From the NCBI RefSeq assembly GCF_000003815.2, contig NC_049980.1, positions 24,826,059 to 24,890,058 of the forward strand: a stretch of 64,000 nt of DNA, read 5' to 3'. The stretch comes from Branchiostoma floridae (lineage: Eukaryota > Chordata > Leptocardii > Amphioxiformes > Branchiostomatidae). The notes beneath the pieces are model-generated. The model did not search any database. It worked only from the letters and a program-made list of their open reading frames with translations, and was not told the DNA's origin. Shown piece by piece: positions 25,101 through 52,183 of this stretch. Both the position numbers and the translations under genes were made by a program. The stretch's first letter is position 1, and the number at the start of each line of letters is the position of its first letter.

Positions 25101-28100
25101 CGGCTCCACTAGATCACAGCAAAGAATAAAAAATCATCCGTTTTACATACATGTAGAGAGAACAGAACAGCTGTAAAATCCTAGGTCTGAACCTTGTCTC
25201 ACACACCAAAAATTAATGTAAAAAAAACAAAACAGATGTAATAATATACAAGACGTCAAGCACATACCTGCTACGGCACAGTGGTTAGCGATGTCCTCCG
25301 CTAGCTTGTTCTGCTGTGTCTCTGCACTGGCCAGCTGACAGGAGAAATGGTCTGGTGACTCCCCACACAAGTAGTACACAGTCTCTTCTGTCCCAGTCTC
25401 AACCTGCAGGGCTGGTATCCCCATGTTCTGGCTTTCAGGCTGAGCTCTCACGTCTGAGGAGACAGTCTCATGGCTCTCATCTAAGCCAGAGTCTGGTGTC
25501 TCATTCTGTTCCACAGCTGGCGTTGTCTCAGTTTGACTCTCCTTGCTAAGCTTTGCTCCGATCGACTCCTCCCCATCAAGGAGCCTTACATTCCATCCAC
25601 TCCCGTGCCTCTTGTTGAACTCCACCATCAGTTGTCTTTCCTCTGTGAGCTCTGAGAACTTCTCGTTCGTTCCGTCAGGCCAGGAACCATCAACAGGCAA
25701 CACATCTGACAGACTGCATGCTATGGCCTGACCAGGCAAAGTCATGAACTTCGGGGAGATACTCTTCACACACTCTGCTGGGACGACTGCTTCCTTTCCT
25801 AAGTCGATGTAGTAGACGCTGACAGAATGGTTGGTGAACTGCACCCTGCCTCTGTACCATACCTCCTCTCCTTCCTCTGACAATGGCACTATGCAGGGCA
25901 TCCCAGGTTTGATGTCAGCGATCTCTCGGTCACATGTACCAAGGCTGCTGTATTCCTCGTTTATCTCTTTAATCAGCATGTCCAGTTTTCCAGCGGATGT
26001 TGCAAGCTGGACGAAGAACATACTTGGGTTGGTGGTGTGGGAAATGTATCCCTCCTGTAGCTCTCCCTCATCGATATCGTTAGCTGCATACACAAAGTTT
26101 GTTGGCTGAGGCAGACTTTCGATCGCAGAGACTTCCGGGTCCACACTTTGTAGACTATCACCAGTTTCATCCTTGGATGGAGTGGAGGTCTTCACTGTGG
26201 TCTCTTCTACGTCTTCTCTCCCTACTCTCAGCACCATGTCTTTCACTGACGTCTCACCTTGGAACACCTCTACCATCCACTTTTGTCCGTCTTGGTGCAA
26301 GAATTTGATGGTCAAGACTTCTGTCAAACCCTGCATAACACTGGTGATATCCTCAGGCAGATCAGTGGCTTTCTTACCTAGTGCGCACTCAATAGCTTGT
26401 AGTGGGGTCACAAGGAACTCTGGCGAAACAGACTTCAACCTTTCCAACCCAACAGATTCAGAGTTGCCAAAGTCGACATACAACACTGTGATAGCACTTC
26501 CTTCAACGCTGAGAACCTGTGCTCTGTACCACTGGTCATCTGCAGTGTACATGGAAAGGACAGGTGTGCCAGGTTGCAAGCTGTCCAAGGATGGAGTAGA
26601 CAGGTCTTCACAGTGCTGAATTTTCTCCATCAGTCCCTCAAGCACCTCCTCTGCCCCTTCCATCTGTATGTAGAACTTTGTTGGGCCCACCACAGAACTG
26701 ATGTAGGCTGAGTGGCTTTCTCCCTCCAATATCTCTGACAGTTTATAGGCTGCTGTTTCCACTGACTTCTGACTCTCTTGTGTCAACGCTTCATTGACAG
26801 ACAGATCTCCATCTAGGAGGATGACTTCTAGCACCTGCTTTTTGTCCTGTTTGATGACATCCTGTACATCAATTGTAAGTGCCTTGTCATTGGTCATGTC
26901 AGAAAATCGCTTAACCAGAGATATTTCCCATGGGGTGGGTAGGCTCTTCAGCACACACTCAAATGCTAGCTCTGGCAGCTCCATGAACTCAGACTTCATC
27001 TGTTTGACTTTTGATGATACCACTTCTTCTGTGTTTCCAAAGTCTACAAACTGCACTGTCAGTGATCCTTCCTTTACTTCAACAACTTTTGCCCTGTACC
27101 ATCCTCCATCCTCGCTGTACTGTGCCAGGCATGCTGTCTGTTCCTGAGGCATGCTCAATGCATCTTCCTCATCCTTCAGGTTTGAGCAGTGTGTATCAAT
27201 AGTATCCATCAGTTCTCCCAGTGCATCTGACTGTTCAACCTTCTGGCACCAGATGTGGTTGGACTTGTCCATGAACGAGATGTATGCTTCTATTCTGTCT
27301 CCTGTCTTGACACTGTCTGTTTTGAACAAAAGCCCTTCTTCTACATCTAGAGGAGGGTTGGTGCTGCTTTTAGCTGTGGTTGCCGTAGCATCAACACTAG
27401 TATCCTCAGTATCAATTGGTTTGGCAGGTTTGTCTGCTAACAGCTGCTTTCCAACCGTGTCACCTTTCTTCATTGCTTCAGCACTCATTGCCAATTCCAC
27501 AGTATGAAGGCCACAGCCATCTTTTCCCAACACTTTAATGACATAAGCATCCTCTTGAGAAGTACACAACTGTGTGAACTTTGCTGTGGTGTCGTTGTCC
27601 CAAACACTGCCCGGTGGAGTTGTATTTGACAGACAGCACTGGAAGGCTTGAACCGGAACCTCGGTAAACTGCAACTTCATCACTTTCACTAGTGATCTCT
27701 CCACCTTCTCAGAGTTGCCATAATCCACAAAGATAACTTCCACTCCATCCCCCTCTACTTTGATGACTTTTGCTCTGTACCAACCTTGGTCTTCTGAGAA
27801 TTGGGCTATGCATGGCATACCTGGTTGAGGGTCCTGAAGCACTTCTTCATTGTTGATGGCTGCATAGTAGTCACAGATCTTTTCCATCAGTGAGGCCAGC
27901 TCAGACGTCGTACTTGCCAGTTGACACCAGAAGTTGGAGGGTGACAAAGTCACAGACACATATACTTCAACATTGCTTCCTTCAGTCAAGTCAACCTCCT
28001 TTAGAACAGGGAAAGGCTCTGAAGGTACTTTAGCTACTTCTGCAGGATGGTCCCCACTAGCTTTAGGCGTTTCTGTCTTGATATCTGCATCCTGTACAGC

Positions 28101-31100
28101 GTGTCCTCTCTTAACCATGTTCTTTCCAATATCTTCACTTCCATCTGACAGCTTGACTCTGACAGGTTCTTTTGAGTCGAGAAACTCTGCCTGTAGAACT
28201 CGCTCTATTGTCACCTCTTTGAACCATGAACTGGCTACATTGGACCATTCGGAACCTGTTGGTTTTGTTCCCTCTAACACACATGCAACCGCAAATGGAG
28301 GCTGCTTCAGCAAATCAGCTTGTAGCTCCTGCACTTTCTCTAAGGGTACCATTTCCTGATTTCCATAGTCAACAAACTGTACTCCTAGTTTTCCTTCTGA
28401 CTTTTCTGTGATCCTTCCTCTGTACCAACTACAATCTTCTGAGAACTGGGCACAGCATGGGTCCCCAATACTGAGCTGAGCTGTAGAAGATAGTGGCTTT
28501 CCAGCCTGTGCTGACGACTCGACTGCTTCCATTAAATTGTTCAACTGAGGCTCCTGGTCTGCTACCTGGACCCAGAACTTTGCTGGAGTCTCACAGTGAC
28601 TGATGTACACTGGCACTGATCCTCCTGCTTGCACTGCGACAGGAGGATATTTCAAAGATGCTGGTGTGGTCAGCTGTGGTTCTGTCTCTTTCCGGTTGGA
28701 CGTAGCAATAGTTGTACTTTTCTCTCTCTCTGATTTTTGTTGTACATCCTCTGGTTCCTTAGACTGTGAGGCTGTAGCTGTTATCTTCAAGATCTCATTG
28801 TTGATCTGCAGGACAGATTCTGGGTTTTCCAGCTCAACTTCATAGCTGTCCTGTTTCTTGTCAACTATAATGAGCTTCAACTGAGCCTCAGCAGTTAACT
28901 CTGCAAACTTGGCCTTGGCCTCAGGTGTCACAATGTCCACTTTTGAAAGGTAGCAGGGGAAGGCTTGTTTGGGGAGGAGGGCAAGCTCTGGTTTTAAGAT
29001 CCTCATGTTGCTCTTACTGACTTGCTCCTGGTTTCCATAGTCAACAAACTGGAGGATGTATTGCCTCGGCGACACTGCTTCCTTCACTTCAGCTCTGTAC
29101 CAGCCTTGGTCAACCAGCTTGTACTTTGCTATGACTGCGTGTCCAGGCTTCAGCTTTCCTACCTCTTCTGCGTCCTTGCTCAAGCAGTGCATATCAATGG
29201 CTTCCATAAGTTCATCCAACTTGGACCCCTGGCTCGTCCTCTGGCACCAGAACTTCAGTGGGTCATCTCCATCAGAGACAACAGCTATGCCTGACAGTCC
29301 GATCTTGACCTCAGGGTCTACTGGCACAGTTGGATTAGAGGCTGCTTCTTTTATGACCTTGGCAGGTGCTGCATCTATCTTGCTTGTTGCAGACTTTGCA
29401 AGTTGTGCCTCTATCATCTTCTGTGTTATGCTCATGTGCTGTTTGCACGTCAAGTCAGTGAAATACAAGGGGACATCTTCCTTGTTAGTCTGTTTGCCTG
29501 AAACAATGCACTTGAGCTCCTTGTCGATCACCAAGCGTTGTAGATGACCCAGTGCTTTACTGCTCCATGTCTCTCCATCATAGGGCAAAATCTTCTCTTG
29601 CAGTGAGCACTTGAAAGCTTGCTGTGGTAGTTTTGAATAGTTTGGCTTTGACATCCGCAGATCTGTATGTAGCCTCTTTTCGCTGTTGCCATAATCCACA
29701 TACCTTACTTCCACCTCATTGCCCATGACTTTTGTGATTTTGGCACGGTACCACTCGTTGTCTTCTGAGAATCGTGCCACACAGCCTTGGCCAACTTCTG
29801 GGTTTGAGATGAAATCTTTCTCACCACTGTTGTAATAGGTTCCCATGTCTTCCATCAACTTGCTGAGATCGTCGTAACTTTGAACAGGCTGGCACCAAAA
29901 CTCACTGGGACTGACGAAGAGTGACACCATCACATCAACAACGCTACCATCACCATAAGACAGCTCCTCGTACACAATTTTGTCAGGTGATCCTGATGTC
30001 AAAGCTGTTTTCTGGTCAACTGGTTTTGGAGATACCGATCGACTAGATGTGGGGCTTCCTGCTTTGCTGCTGGCAGGAGTGCTGCTTCTGCTGGAGACAG
30101 ATGGCGTGGCTTCCCTGGCAAATCCTGCCTGCACCAACGCCTGGTTCAAAGATGGCTCTTCTGCGCCTTTCTCCGCATCTCGCAGTTCCAACAGTGCTTT
30201 TCCACGGGTGCTTATGCTGGTGACCTTTCCAACAAGTGTCCTTTCCTCCGTCAGTGAAAAGAACTTTTCAATTGCTTTGGCACTCCATGTTCCTGAGGTG
30301 GGTTTTACGTATGCTAAGCTGCACTCAACTGCATAGGCAGGTGCAACAGCAAATCTTTCATCAAGGACTCTTATGTCAGTTAGATCCAACATCTCTGTGT
30401 TCCCAAAGTCAACGAACTTCACTTCAACTTGTTGTTCCAGGACGTCTGTGATAACGGCCCTATACCACATGGAATCCTCTGAGTACAGGGCACAGCATCG
30501 CATACCAACTTCAGGATAGCTGATGGAGGACTGGGCCGCACTATAGAACTGCTGTAGCTTCTCAGACAAGTCGTCAATGTCTTGAAAGTCCCGCAACAGT
30601 TGACAGAAGAACTGGTTTGGAGTGACAGAGTGTGTTACAGCTAATTCTTCTGTGGCACATTTCTTGATCTGAAGTTGACTGAATCCAAGAAACTGACTTG
30701 AGTCAACACTACCTTTTCTGGAAGAAGAGCTACTGGCCAGGGAAACACAACTAGAGGAGCGACTGTCAGCTGTAAGGGTGGATGGTGCAGTCATATAAGC
30801 ACTTTGCTGACTGACAGAGCTTGATGCAGAGTCTGTGCTTCCACTGCTGTCAGATGCGGCTGGCTGTTCAGTCTCGTCTTTCAGTACCAGACTCTCTTTA
30901 CCTGCGAGGTTGGAGGAACTTGGTGCGAGACTCTCTTGTGCCTGTTTCTTTTCTATCACCTCAGGTTGCTGTGGAATGATATGTCCATTGGCAACAGCTG
31001 TTGCTGCTGCTCCAGGTGCTGGGATCACTGGCAACTGTTTAGGCGGAGGTTTGACATGGTCCCGTCTGGAAACCAACGTTTGTGTGACTCTACCATACTC

Positions 31101-34100
31101 ATTGTTGACATTCTTGCCTCTGTGGTCAAACAACTCGATCTCATACCGATCCTCCAGCTCTTCCCTGGCCACAATTTCTGCAACAAACTCCTTCTCCAAC
31201 ACCATCTGTGTAAACTGCTGCATCTGTCGCTCTGTCCACATGTCGTTCTTGCACAAGACCCCCAGCAAAGAGCACTGGATAGCTTGAACTGGCAACTGCA
31301 TGTACTTCAACTTGATGGCTTTCACATTGACCCTGGAGATGAAATCTGCATTCCCATAGTCCACAAACCTCACCTCCACATCCCCACTTTTACATACACC
31401 TGTGATGACTGCTCGGTACCATTGCTCATCTAGGGTATACTTGGCCACACAGGGTACCCCTAGCCCACAGGTGTGTAAGGCCTCTTCCTCTTGGTTCAGT
31501 TGGGAGTAATGCTTGTTCATGTCCTCCATCAAGGTGTTCAGTTCTTCAGCAGAACTCAGCAGTTGGCACCAGAACACATCTGGGTCAGTGGCATCGGTCA
31601 CAAAGACATCTTGATAACTTCCCTCCTCTACAAACGGCTGGATGAACTCCACGTCAGTCGGAAGGATTCCTGGTGTAGGTGGCGGGGACGTGGGGACTCT
31701 ACCTCGCAAGAAACCCTTCATTACTTTGCTTGCTGTTTGGTTATCCTTCATAAGATCAACTGTATATCTTCCACCCTGGTCTCTGGAGAACAGCTTTATC
31801 TTGACAGGCTCATCTTTTATGTGGTCCACAAAGTTTTTGGTAAACTCTGGAGCAAGGGTTGCCTTTGTCGGCACCACATCTATCAGGCAGGCTTCAAAAC
31901 ACTGGGGAGGCAGGTCAGTGAAGTCCGGTTTGAGAGCTTTCACTCGCGACATCTCTACTGTCTCACAGTTTCCATAGTCCACATATCTGACCAGAACTCC
32001 CTTGTCTGTGACTTTACGAACTACAGCCCTGTACCAACTATCATCTTCTGTGAACTGTGCACAGCAAACTGTGCCCGGCCGAGGATCCTGCAGGGACTCA
32101 ACATCGGGGCGTGAGTAGTACTCAACATGCAGTCTGTCCATGAGTTGAACAAGCTCAGAGGACTCTTGTGCGGGACTGCAGTAGAATTCACCGATGTTGA
32201 CCACAGACATTACATGACCATCCAATTCACTGCCTGGGGAATATGCAGGAAGTTTATACTGCAACCTGCTGCTTTGGCGTCTGGGACTGGTGGCAGACTG
32301 ACTAGTAGCAGATGAAGAACTTGGACCAGGTGGACAGTCCTTCCCTACAGGAACAGTTCCATTCATCAGACCGGTAGGTTTAGCATGTGCAACAGTAAAC
32401 CCTGCCTTGGCCATTTGTTCTGCAATGCTCACAGGACTACCTGTACCCTTCTCAGTCAGCTCCAGCACATGCTTCCCACCTGTGATGACGACAACTTTGC
32501 CCATCAAGGGTTTATCCATAACCAACTTATTGAACCCTTCCAAAGCTTCTTTTGAGCAGGACGTCCCTATGTTTGGCAGGCTACACTCAAAAGACTGGGC
32601 TGGTATCTCAGCCATTCTTGAGTTCAGCTCTTTGAGGGTGTTTGTTGAAACTGTTTCTGTGTTGCCAAAGTCAACAAACTTGACTTTCACATCTCCAGTG
32701 GTGGAAAGAGACGACACTTTAGCTCTGTACCAACAATTGTCTTCACTGTACTTGGCCATGCAGGCTTTGCCTGGTTTGATTTCACAACTGCGCACTTCTT
32801 TGGCAGTTTGCGACAGATCCTGTAACTCCTCTGCAATTGTGTCAATCAAATCAAGGGACTCTTGTAGCTGACATGTAAAGTCTCCCGGGCCTCGTGTGTC
32901 AGAAACATACATTTCATACTCGTGACCGAATTCCAGCTTCGTCTCTTTGAAGCCTTGTACACTGTCTCCTATAGCTGATTTGGCAAAACTGTCCTTGATT
33001 AACATGTCTCTTATGTCAAGCTTCAGTCCCCCTCTCTGCTCTTTCAGCTGGACATACATCTTTCCCTCTGAACTTTTCCCAATGACTTCCCCCACAAGCT
33101 CTTTCTCAAGAGTAACCAGTTCAAAGTATTGTTTAGCTTCTTTTGTCCATTCTGGGTTTGGCTGGATGTCTTTCAGAGAACATTCAATGGCCTGCCTAGG
33201 CAGGACTGTAAACTCTGGTCGGAGGTACTTAATGTCAGAACGTGAGGTCTGTTGTGAGTCCCCATAGTCCACACAGTGCACATCGGCAGTATCATCATCA
33301 GTAATGCTCTTCACGATTCCTCTATAGTACATATCACTGCTCAATACAGCACAGATCGTGCCAGTCTGGATATCACGCAGAACTGAAGCTGGTGTGTCCA
33401 TTTCGTGCTTGTGCGCCAAAATGCCTTCCATCAACTCAGTAATGTCATCTTTGTGGCTGTGTAGCTGAATCCAGAACTGATGAGGTGACACAATATGTGA
33501 CATGTAGATTCTCTCCTTAGTGCCAATAGGGAGGGTTAAGTTCTTGAAGCCTCGCTGCACATTACTGCTATGACATGCAAATCCCTTCTGTATTAGCACT
33601 TCTGAAAGTGACTGTCCAGCCCCCTCGGACCCCTGGAATGCTTCAACTACGATACTTTTGTCATGCACGACTTTGACAACTTTCATTGACACCTCGGTGT
33701 CAGCCTGTTCCGCGAGGAAAGATGCCGCCTCTGTGCTCCATACACCGTCTGCCGCGGCTTCAGCTCCCGTACAGACACACTCAGAAGCTTGGGATGGGAT
33801 ATTAGCTACCTCGGCAGGACATGCTGTCGTTTTCGAGATGTCAACAACTTCGATATTTCCGTAGTCAACAAAGAGTACTGTAACTGAGCGGTCCCCTGGG
33901 CATTTTGACACGACCCGTGCTCGGTACCACCGCGCGTCTTGCGCAAATTTGGCACAACAAAGGTCACCTACCTGCAACTCGTTGAAATTGAGAGAGTTGT
34001 TGCTGTTCTCTAGAGACTGTTGCAGGTTTTCCATCGCATTCTCTAGGTTGTTGGCGTTTTCCTGGTCGACTTGAGCCCAAAGTTTGACGACCCTGGAAGT

Positions 34101-34172
34101 TGTGTCCACCGATGTGATATACGCTCTTAGTCGGGCCCCTATCTCCGGTGCAAAGAGTTTGTTTGACTCCAT
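16194..34172 (-). CDS. TDRD6: Giant multi-Tudor protein, TDRD6-like (about 4210 aa, 16 Tudor domains)
   Basis: Nineteen exons: 25268-34172, 24994-25108, 24598-24758, 23078-24421, 22653-22824, 22282-22396, 21845-21940, 21405-21567, 21055-21146, 20026-20224, 19384-19481, 18944-19103, 18411-18587, 17971-18084, 17673-17844, 17312-17565, 16959-17139, 16671-16741 and 16194-16237. Every junction is GT-AG and in phase; the total of 12633 nt ends at TGA. There are 16 Tudor cores of the form WYRA...FVDYGN. Exon 1 holds 13, with VDYGN near residues 103, 301, 500, 732, 938, 1255, 1493, 1711, 1935, 2150, 2377, 2567 and 2789. Three more lie near 3010, 3610 and 3833. Each core is followed by a PxQAxxCxL extended-Tudor segment. 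Residues about 3061-3508 form an acidic repeat linker, and the last 350 residues are Ser/Thr/Glu-rich. In the family, extended Tudor domains bind symmetric dimethylarginine on Piwi proteins and scaffold germ granules. The giant first exon and N-terminus resemble vertebrate TDRD6; TDRD15 or a common ancestor of the two is also possible. Confidence 0.93.
20651..20917 (+). mobile_element. 5S rRNA-derived SINE (SINE3-like)
   Basis: 20651-20768 resembles 5S rRNA: it starts GCTACGGCC and has GATCTCGGAAGTTAAGCAAC (box A region), CTTGGATGGGGGACC (box C region) and ends TGCTGTAGCC. The centre has diverged from a functional 5S. An unrelated body follows (CCGGGAGGGACGTAAAACGG... GGTACCTACTGGC), then an ATTATTATTATTA tail. 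This head-body-short-repeat plan is that of 5S-derived SINEs. It lies in a Tudor-gene intron, antisense to it. Confidence 0.8.
23078..24421 (-). repeat. Tudor exon 4: acidic, internally repetitive linker (448 codons)
   Basis: Within the Tudor CDS. The residues cycle through short Gln/Glu/Pro/Ser/Asp phrases such as EPVSDQ and PELVTDQ. There are two clear tandem arrays: about four 9-residue units TQFEPVCVP (27 bp, around 24095-24215), and three 28-residue units containing DSNKPELVTDKTES (84 bp, around 23700-23965). It is strongly acidic with no hydrophobic core, so probably disordered. The reading frame continues from exon 3 into exon 5, so this is coding and not an intronic repeat. Confidence 0.85.
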
Positions 34173-34420
34173 ACTGTCCTCCTTTCAGCCTCAAGGTCCT
34201 ACAATACGCTTGTCAAAATACGTTGCCTTTTTTGTTGGTACACTGTGGTGAAAAAGCCAGGGAAAAGACGAAATACTCGAGCTCCAGCTATCCACGCTTT
34301 CCCGCCATCTTGCGCACAGCATGCAAACTTGCCCGAAGCCACAAATTAAGTATCCAATGACTGACGAGAAATTTTCAAGTATCGCCCAATCATGACACAA
34401 GGCTTTTATTTTGTCCAATC
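34173..34420 (-). promoter_or_regulatory. Tudor gene promoter with three CCAAT boxes
   Basis: CCAAT occurs at 34354-34358, 34386-34390 and 34415-34419, spaced 32 and 29 bp, about 180-245 bp upstream of the ATG. They are inverted relative to the gene. Regular spacing of about 30 bp suits multi-site NF-Y promoters, which often lack TATA. No TATA box was recognised. The transcription start is not visible. Confidence 0.5.
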
Positions 34421-34801
34421 ATAGCCGCCCTACCATGATGTGCGGACAAGAAAAGTTGCACATGGTTTGGCCCCCTGGCGGGGAGTTTGACCCATGTGTA
34501 TTGCATTAGAATGTCATTTGCATAAAGGTCTTTTGGGGGAAGCCAACAATTCAGCACGTGTGCACGGACGGTGCCATGCTATTAAAGGGCGGTGTCAATG
34601 CATTTTGTTGTCCTTTTTTACACATATCAACTTTAGATAGCTAGCAAACTTTTATGGTTGCTTACATGTCGGGTAAATCAACAGGTGCAGTCCTTTTGGG
34701 GGTCATTCAACGCAGTTCTTCCAGTCCTGTTTGGTCCAAACAATTTTTATAACCCTGAAACAACCAGAGGGGCGAGTAGAACAGAAAGAAACAACATCCC
34801 G

Positions 34802-34881
34802 ACTCCCGGGATTCGAACCCGCGCCGAACCCGGGCAGCCGGATCACAAATCGGACGTGCAAACCGTTCGGCCAAAAGGCTT
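34802..34881 (-). repeat. tRNA-like sequence (degenerate class II tRNA or SINE head)
   Basis: Read on the minus strand it has an A-box-like TGGCCGAACGG (34863-34873), a long variable-arm-like segment and a perfect B box GGTTCGAATCC (about 34806-34816). The 5' and 3' acceptor strands do not pair, so it is not a working tRNA. It resembles Leu/Ser-type tRNAs. Confidence 0.45.
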
Positions 34882-35545
34882 AAGCCGTTAGGCGTCTTCG
34901 GTTTAGCAGTCCTTGAACACCACTGTTACACTACTCCCCCTTTTTTTTCAAGATTCGTCCTCGAATCTCCGAGTTCGACATCCCTGTGTGGCACATACTA
35001 GCCTGTTACTCACAGGGCCGGCGTGGGAACCATTGAAACGTTTCAAGTGTTTGGTATCTAAGTCCTATATTAGCTTATCAGGAACTCAGCCAAACCAGTC
35101 GATTACTATTTGTGAGCCGTGTTTATTCAACCTATGCTAAACTCAAGTAACATATAATACAGTGTGTTTCACTTAGGACTACAGCAAGTTACAGTTACAG
35201 GATACAGGTCTAGGATAATGATACAGAGATCTAAGTATATTTACAGAGAGAGTCGGTCTAACTAATAACTAGTACACAATCCAACAGAGGGACTAAGCCC
35301 TACCAAAGTACCTCACCTGAGTCCTTGGGGCACGAGACTAACTAAATCTCTTCATACAATCTCTAAGGTTAACTAGCATGACAATAGGTTGTATAACTCC
35401 GCCCATCACAGGTAAGCTGGTTGGATGCTGTCGGCATCCAGCCAATCAGGGATTACCTAATATGCTAATGTAAGCTCCTCCTCATAAGGTCTAGACAGTC
35501 ATTACCTAATTATCTCATATGTCAAAGGTCATGGCCGTTACAACC
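34882..35545 (-). mobile_element. Possible LTR-retrotransposon remnant
   Basis: Read on the minus strand: a segment starting TGTAACGGCC (about 35540), an AATAAA near 35120, and GAATCTTG followed by a polypurine tract AAAAAAAAGGGGGAGTAG that abuts TGTAACAG (about 34930). A polypurine tract directly before TG is the 3' LTR junction pattern. The two TG-starting segments do not resemble each other, so I cannot define a full LTR pair. Unassigned repeat debris is the alternative. Confidence 0.3.
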
Positions 35546-35741
35546 CAATAAGCCATAATGTTACAAATGAATTTTTAAGATGACTCCAGTGTAAGTATTC
35601 AAATTAGCCTTTTTATGCTAGATAGGCTAAATGCTATCACTTTATTAACTCATGGTCGCTTCACTTGGTCTATGGTCCTAGTAGGGTCCATCCCAGTGTG
35701 AGAGGGTCAAACCTTTCAGTCTAGTCCTTTCACGCTTGAAA

Positions 35742-36115
35742 TTAGACCATGTTGATTTGATTATATAATGACATCTTAATTTTTTCTGGGAACCCCAAAA
35801 CTGCCATTTGAATTTTAAAAAGTTAGGTCCACAAAAAGTGCTTTTCATTATGATATATAAGTGGTCACAAAGAATATGGTATACCAAACAATAGATTCTT
35901 CGTTTTTATTCTCACATCTTGACTTTGGGACTGACTTTGACATTCTGACAAGTCTAGCCATTTTTCATTTTTTTGTTGTTGCAATTTAGATCTACATGTA
36001 TTTGCTCATTTTGCAGCTGATACTGTACTGTTTACACAATGTTTGAGACTTTTTTTTTTTAAACAGCCAAAACATTATGCGTTCAAATGTCATCCGTATT
36101 ATCAAATCATGGCCT
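35742..36115. mobile_element. MITE, second copy of the AGGCC-type family
   Basis: The ends are AGACCATGTTGATTTGATTA (left) and the inverse AATCATGGCCT (right), with AATGACATC and GTCATCCGT inside them. Interior words shared with 5899-6784 include ATGGTATACCAA, ATAGATT, CTTGACTTT and GCTCATT. Unlike that copy it is not interrupted. Confidence 0.65.
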
Positions 36116-36310
36116 GACTTCAGCCTCCTAGCAGCATCTCAAGGGGGAGGCCCGATTCATGATTATCAACATTGGCTAAGCTGCTCTATTGCCGCAAGAG
36201 GAGCTTCCATGCTAGTTGGAAGTCTGTGAAGGAGGCTATTAAAAGTTTCCAACAACAGGGACAAAGAGGCACATGGAAATCTTCTTGTGGAACAAAGATC
36301 TATTTCATTT

Positions 36311-37095
36311 TTTATTCCTTCTCGTGTAGACAAAAGCAGCTTCTCAACACAAATATAAGGCAAGGTCCTCTAATTCACCACAAATAAATCTCATTCTTAA
36401 ACAGTTTGGTCACAGGAAATTCACATCACAGAAAGGCAATTATTTCTTGTATTCAAGGTTAGGGCTTGCACCTTTGGGGATTACAACAGCACGTGACTTT
36501 TTCCTAAGCCTATAAATAACATTGTTTTCTTTCTTTTATGTAGGACATGGGTAAAATGTAGCAAACGTGCTGTTTAACAATGTATGAATAGAGCAACATT
36601 TCTTTACAAACAAGATATGTTAACGCTACTCTTTCATATACTGTGTTGTTTTGTACGTCTTGTGTTGATGTTTTCTGTCGCTACTAAAGAACACTGTACG
36701 CAACATTTGTCACCACAACATATGTAAGTGGAATCAAGGGCATTGACATGTTAGCATCAGCAGAGTTACGGGGCCAGACTTTTGTTTTGATTGAACATTT
36801 CAATCCACAGTTGACTGTTGGAAGGACTTTGTATTTTGAACATTGAATGAATCCAAAGATATCATCAGTTCTCCCAGTAAGTATATCCCACATTCAACAT
36901 TTCACCCCTCAGCTTTCACAAACTTCAAACCTGCATACAACTGGACTAAAGTTGAGCTACACAGGTCTCAATATACATATAAATCATGTTTCTCTCTCAA
37001 CATCCTGACCCCCTTCTTTCAAACAACAGAACATGATTGACATCTCTTTGCATTGGTTAACATGATGCTTCATCAGTGCAGCTGTGAGTATTACA
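36311..37095 (-). other. HADHA 3' UTR, tentative
   Basis: Sequence downstream of the HADHA stop. A minus-strand AATAAA (plus TTTATT) is at 36311-36316. No other gene is recognised between the Tudor promoter and HADHA. Confidence 0.35.

Positions 37096-52183
<15,088 letters not shown>

Noticed and set aside
34802-34881. A functional tRNA gene
   Set aside because: A and B boxes are present but the acceptor strands do not pair and the anticodon arm is imperfect.
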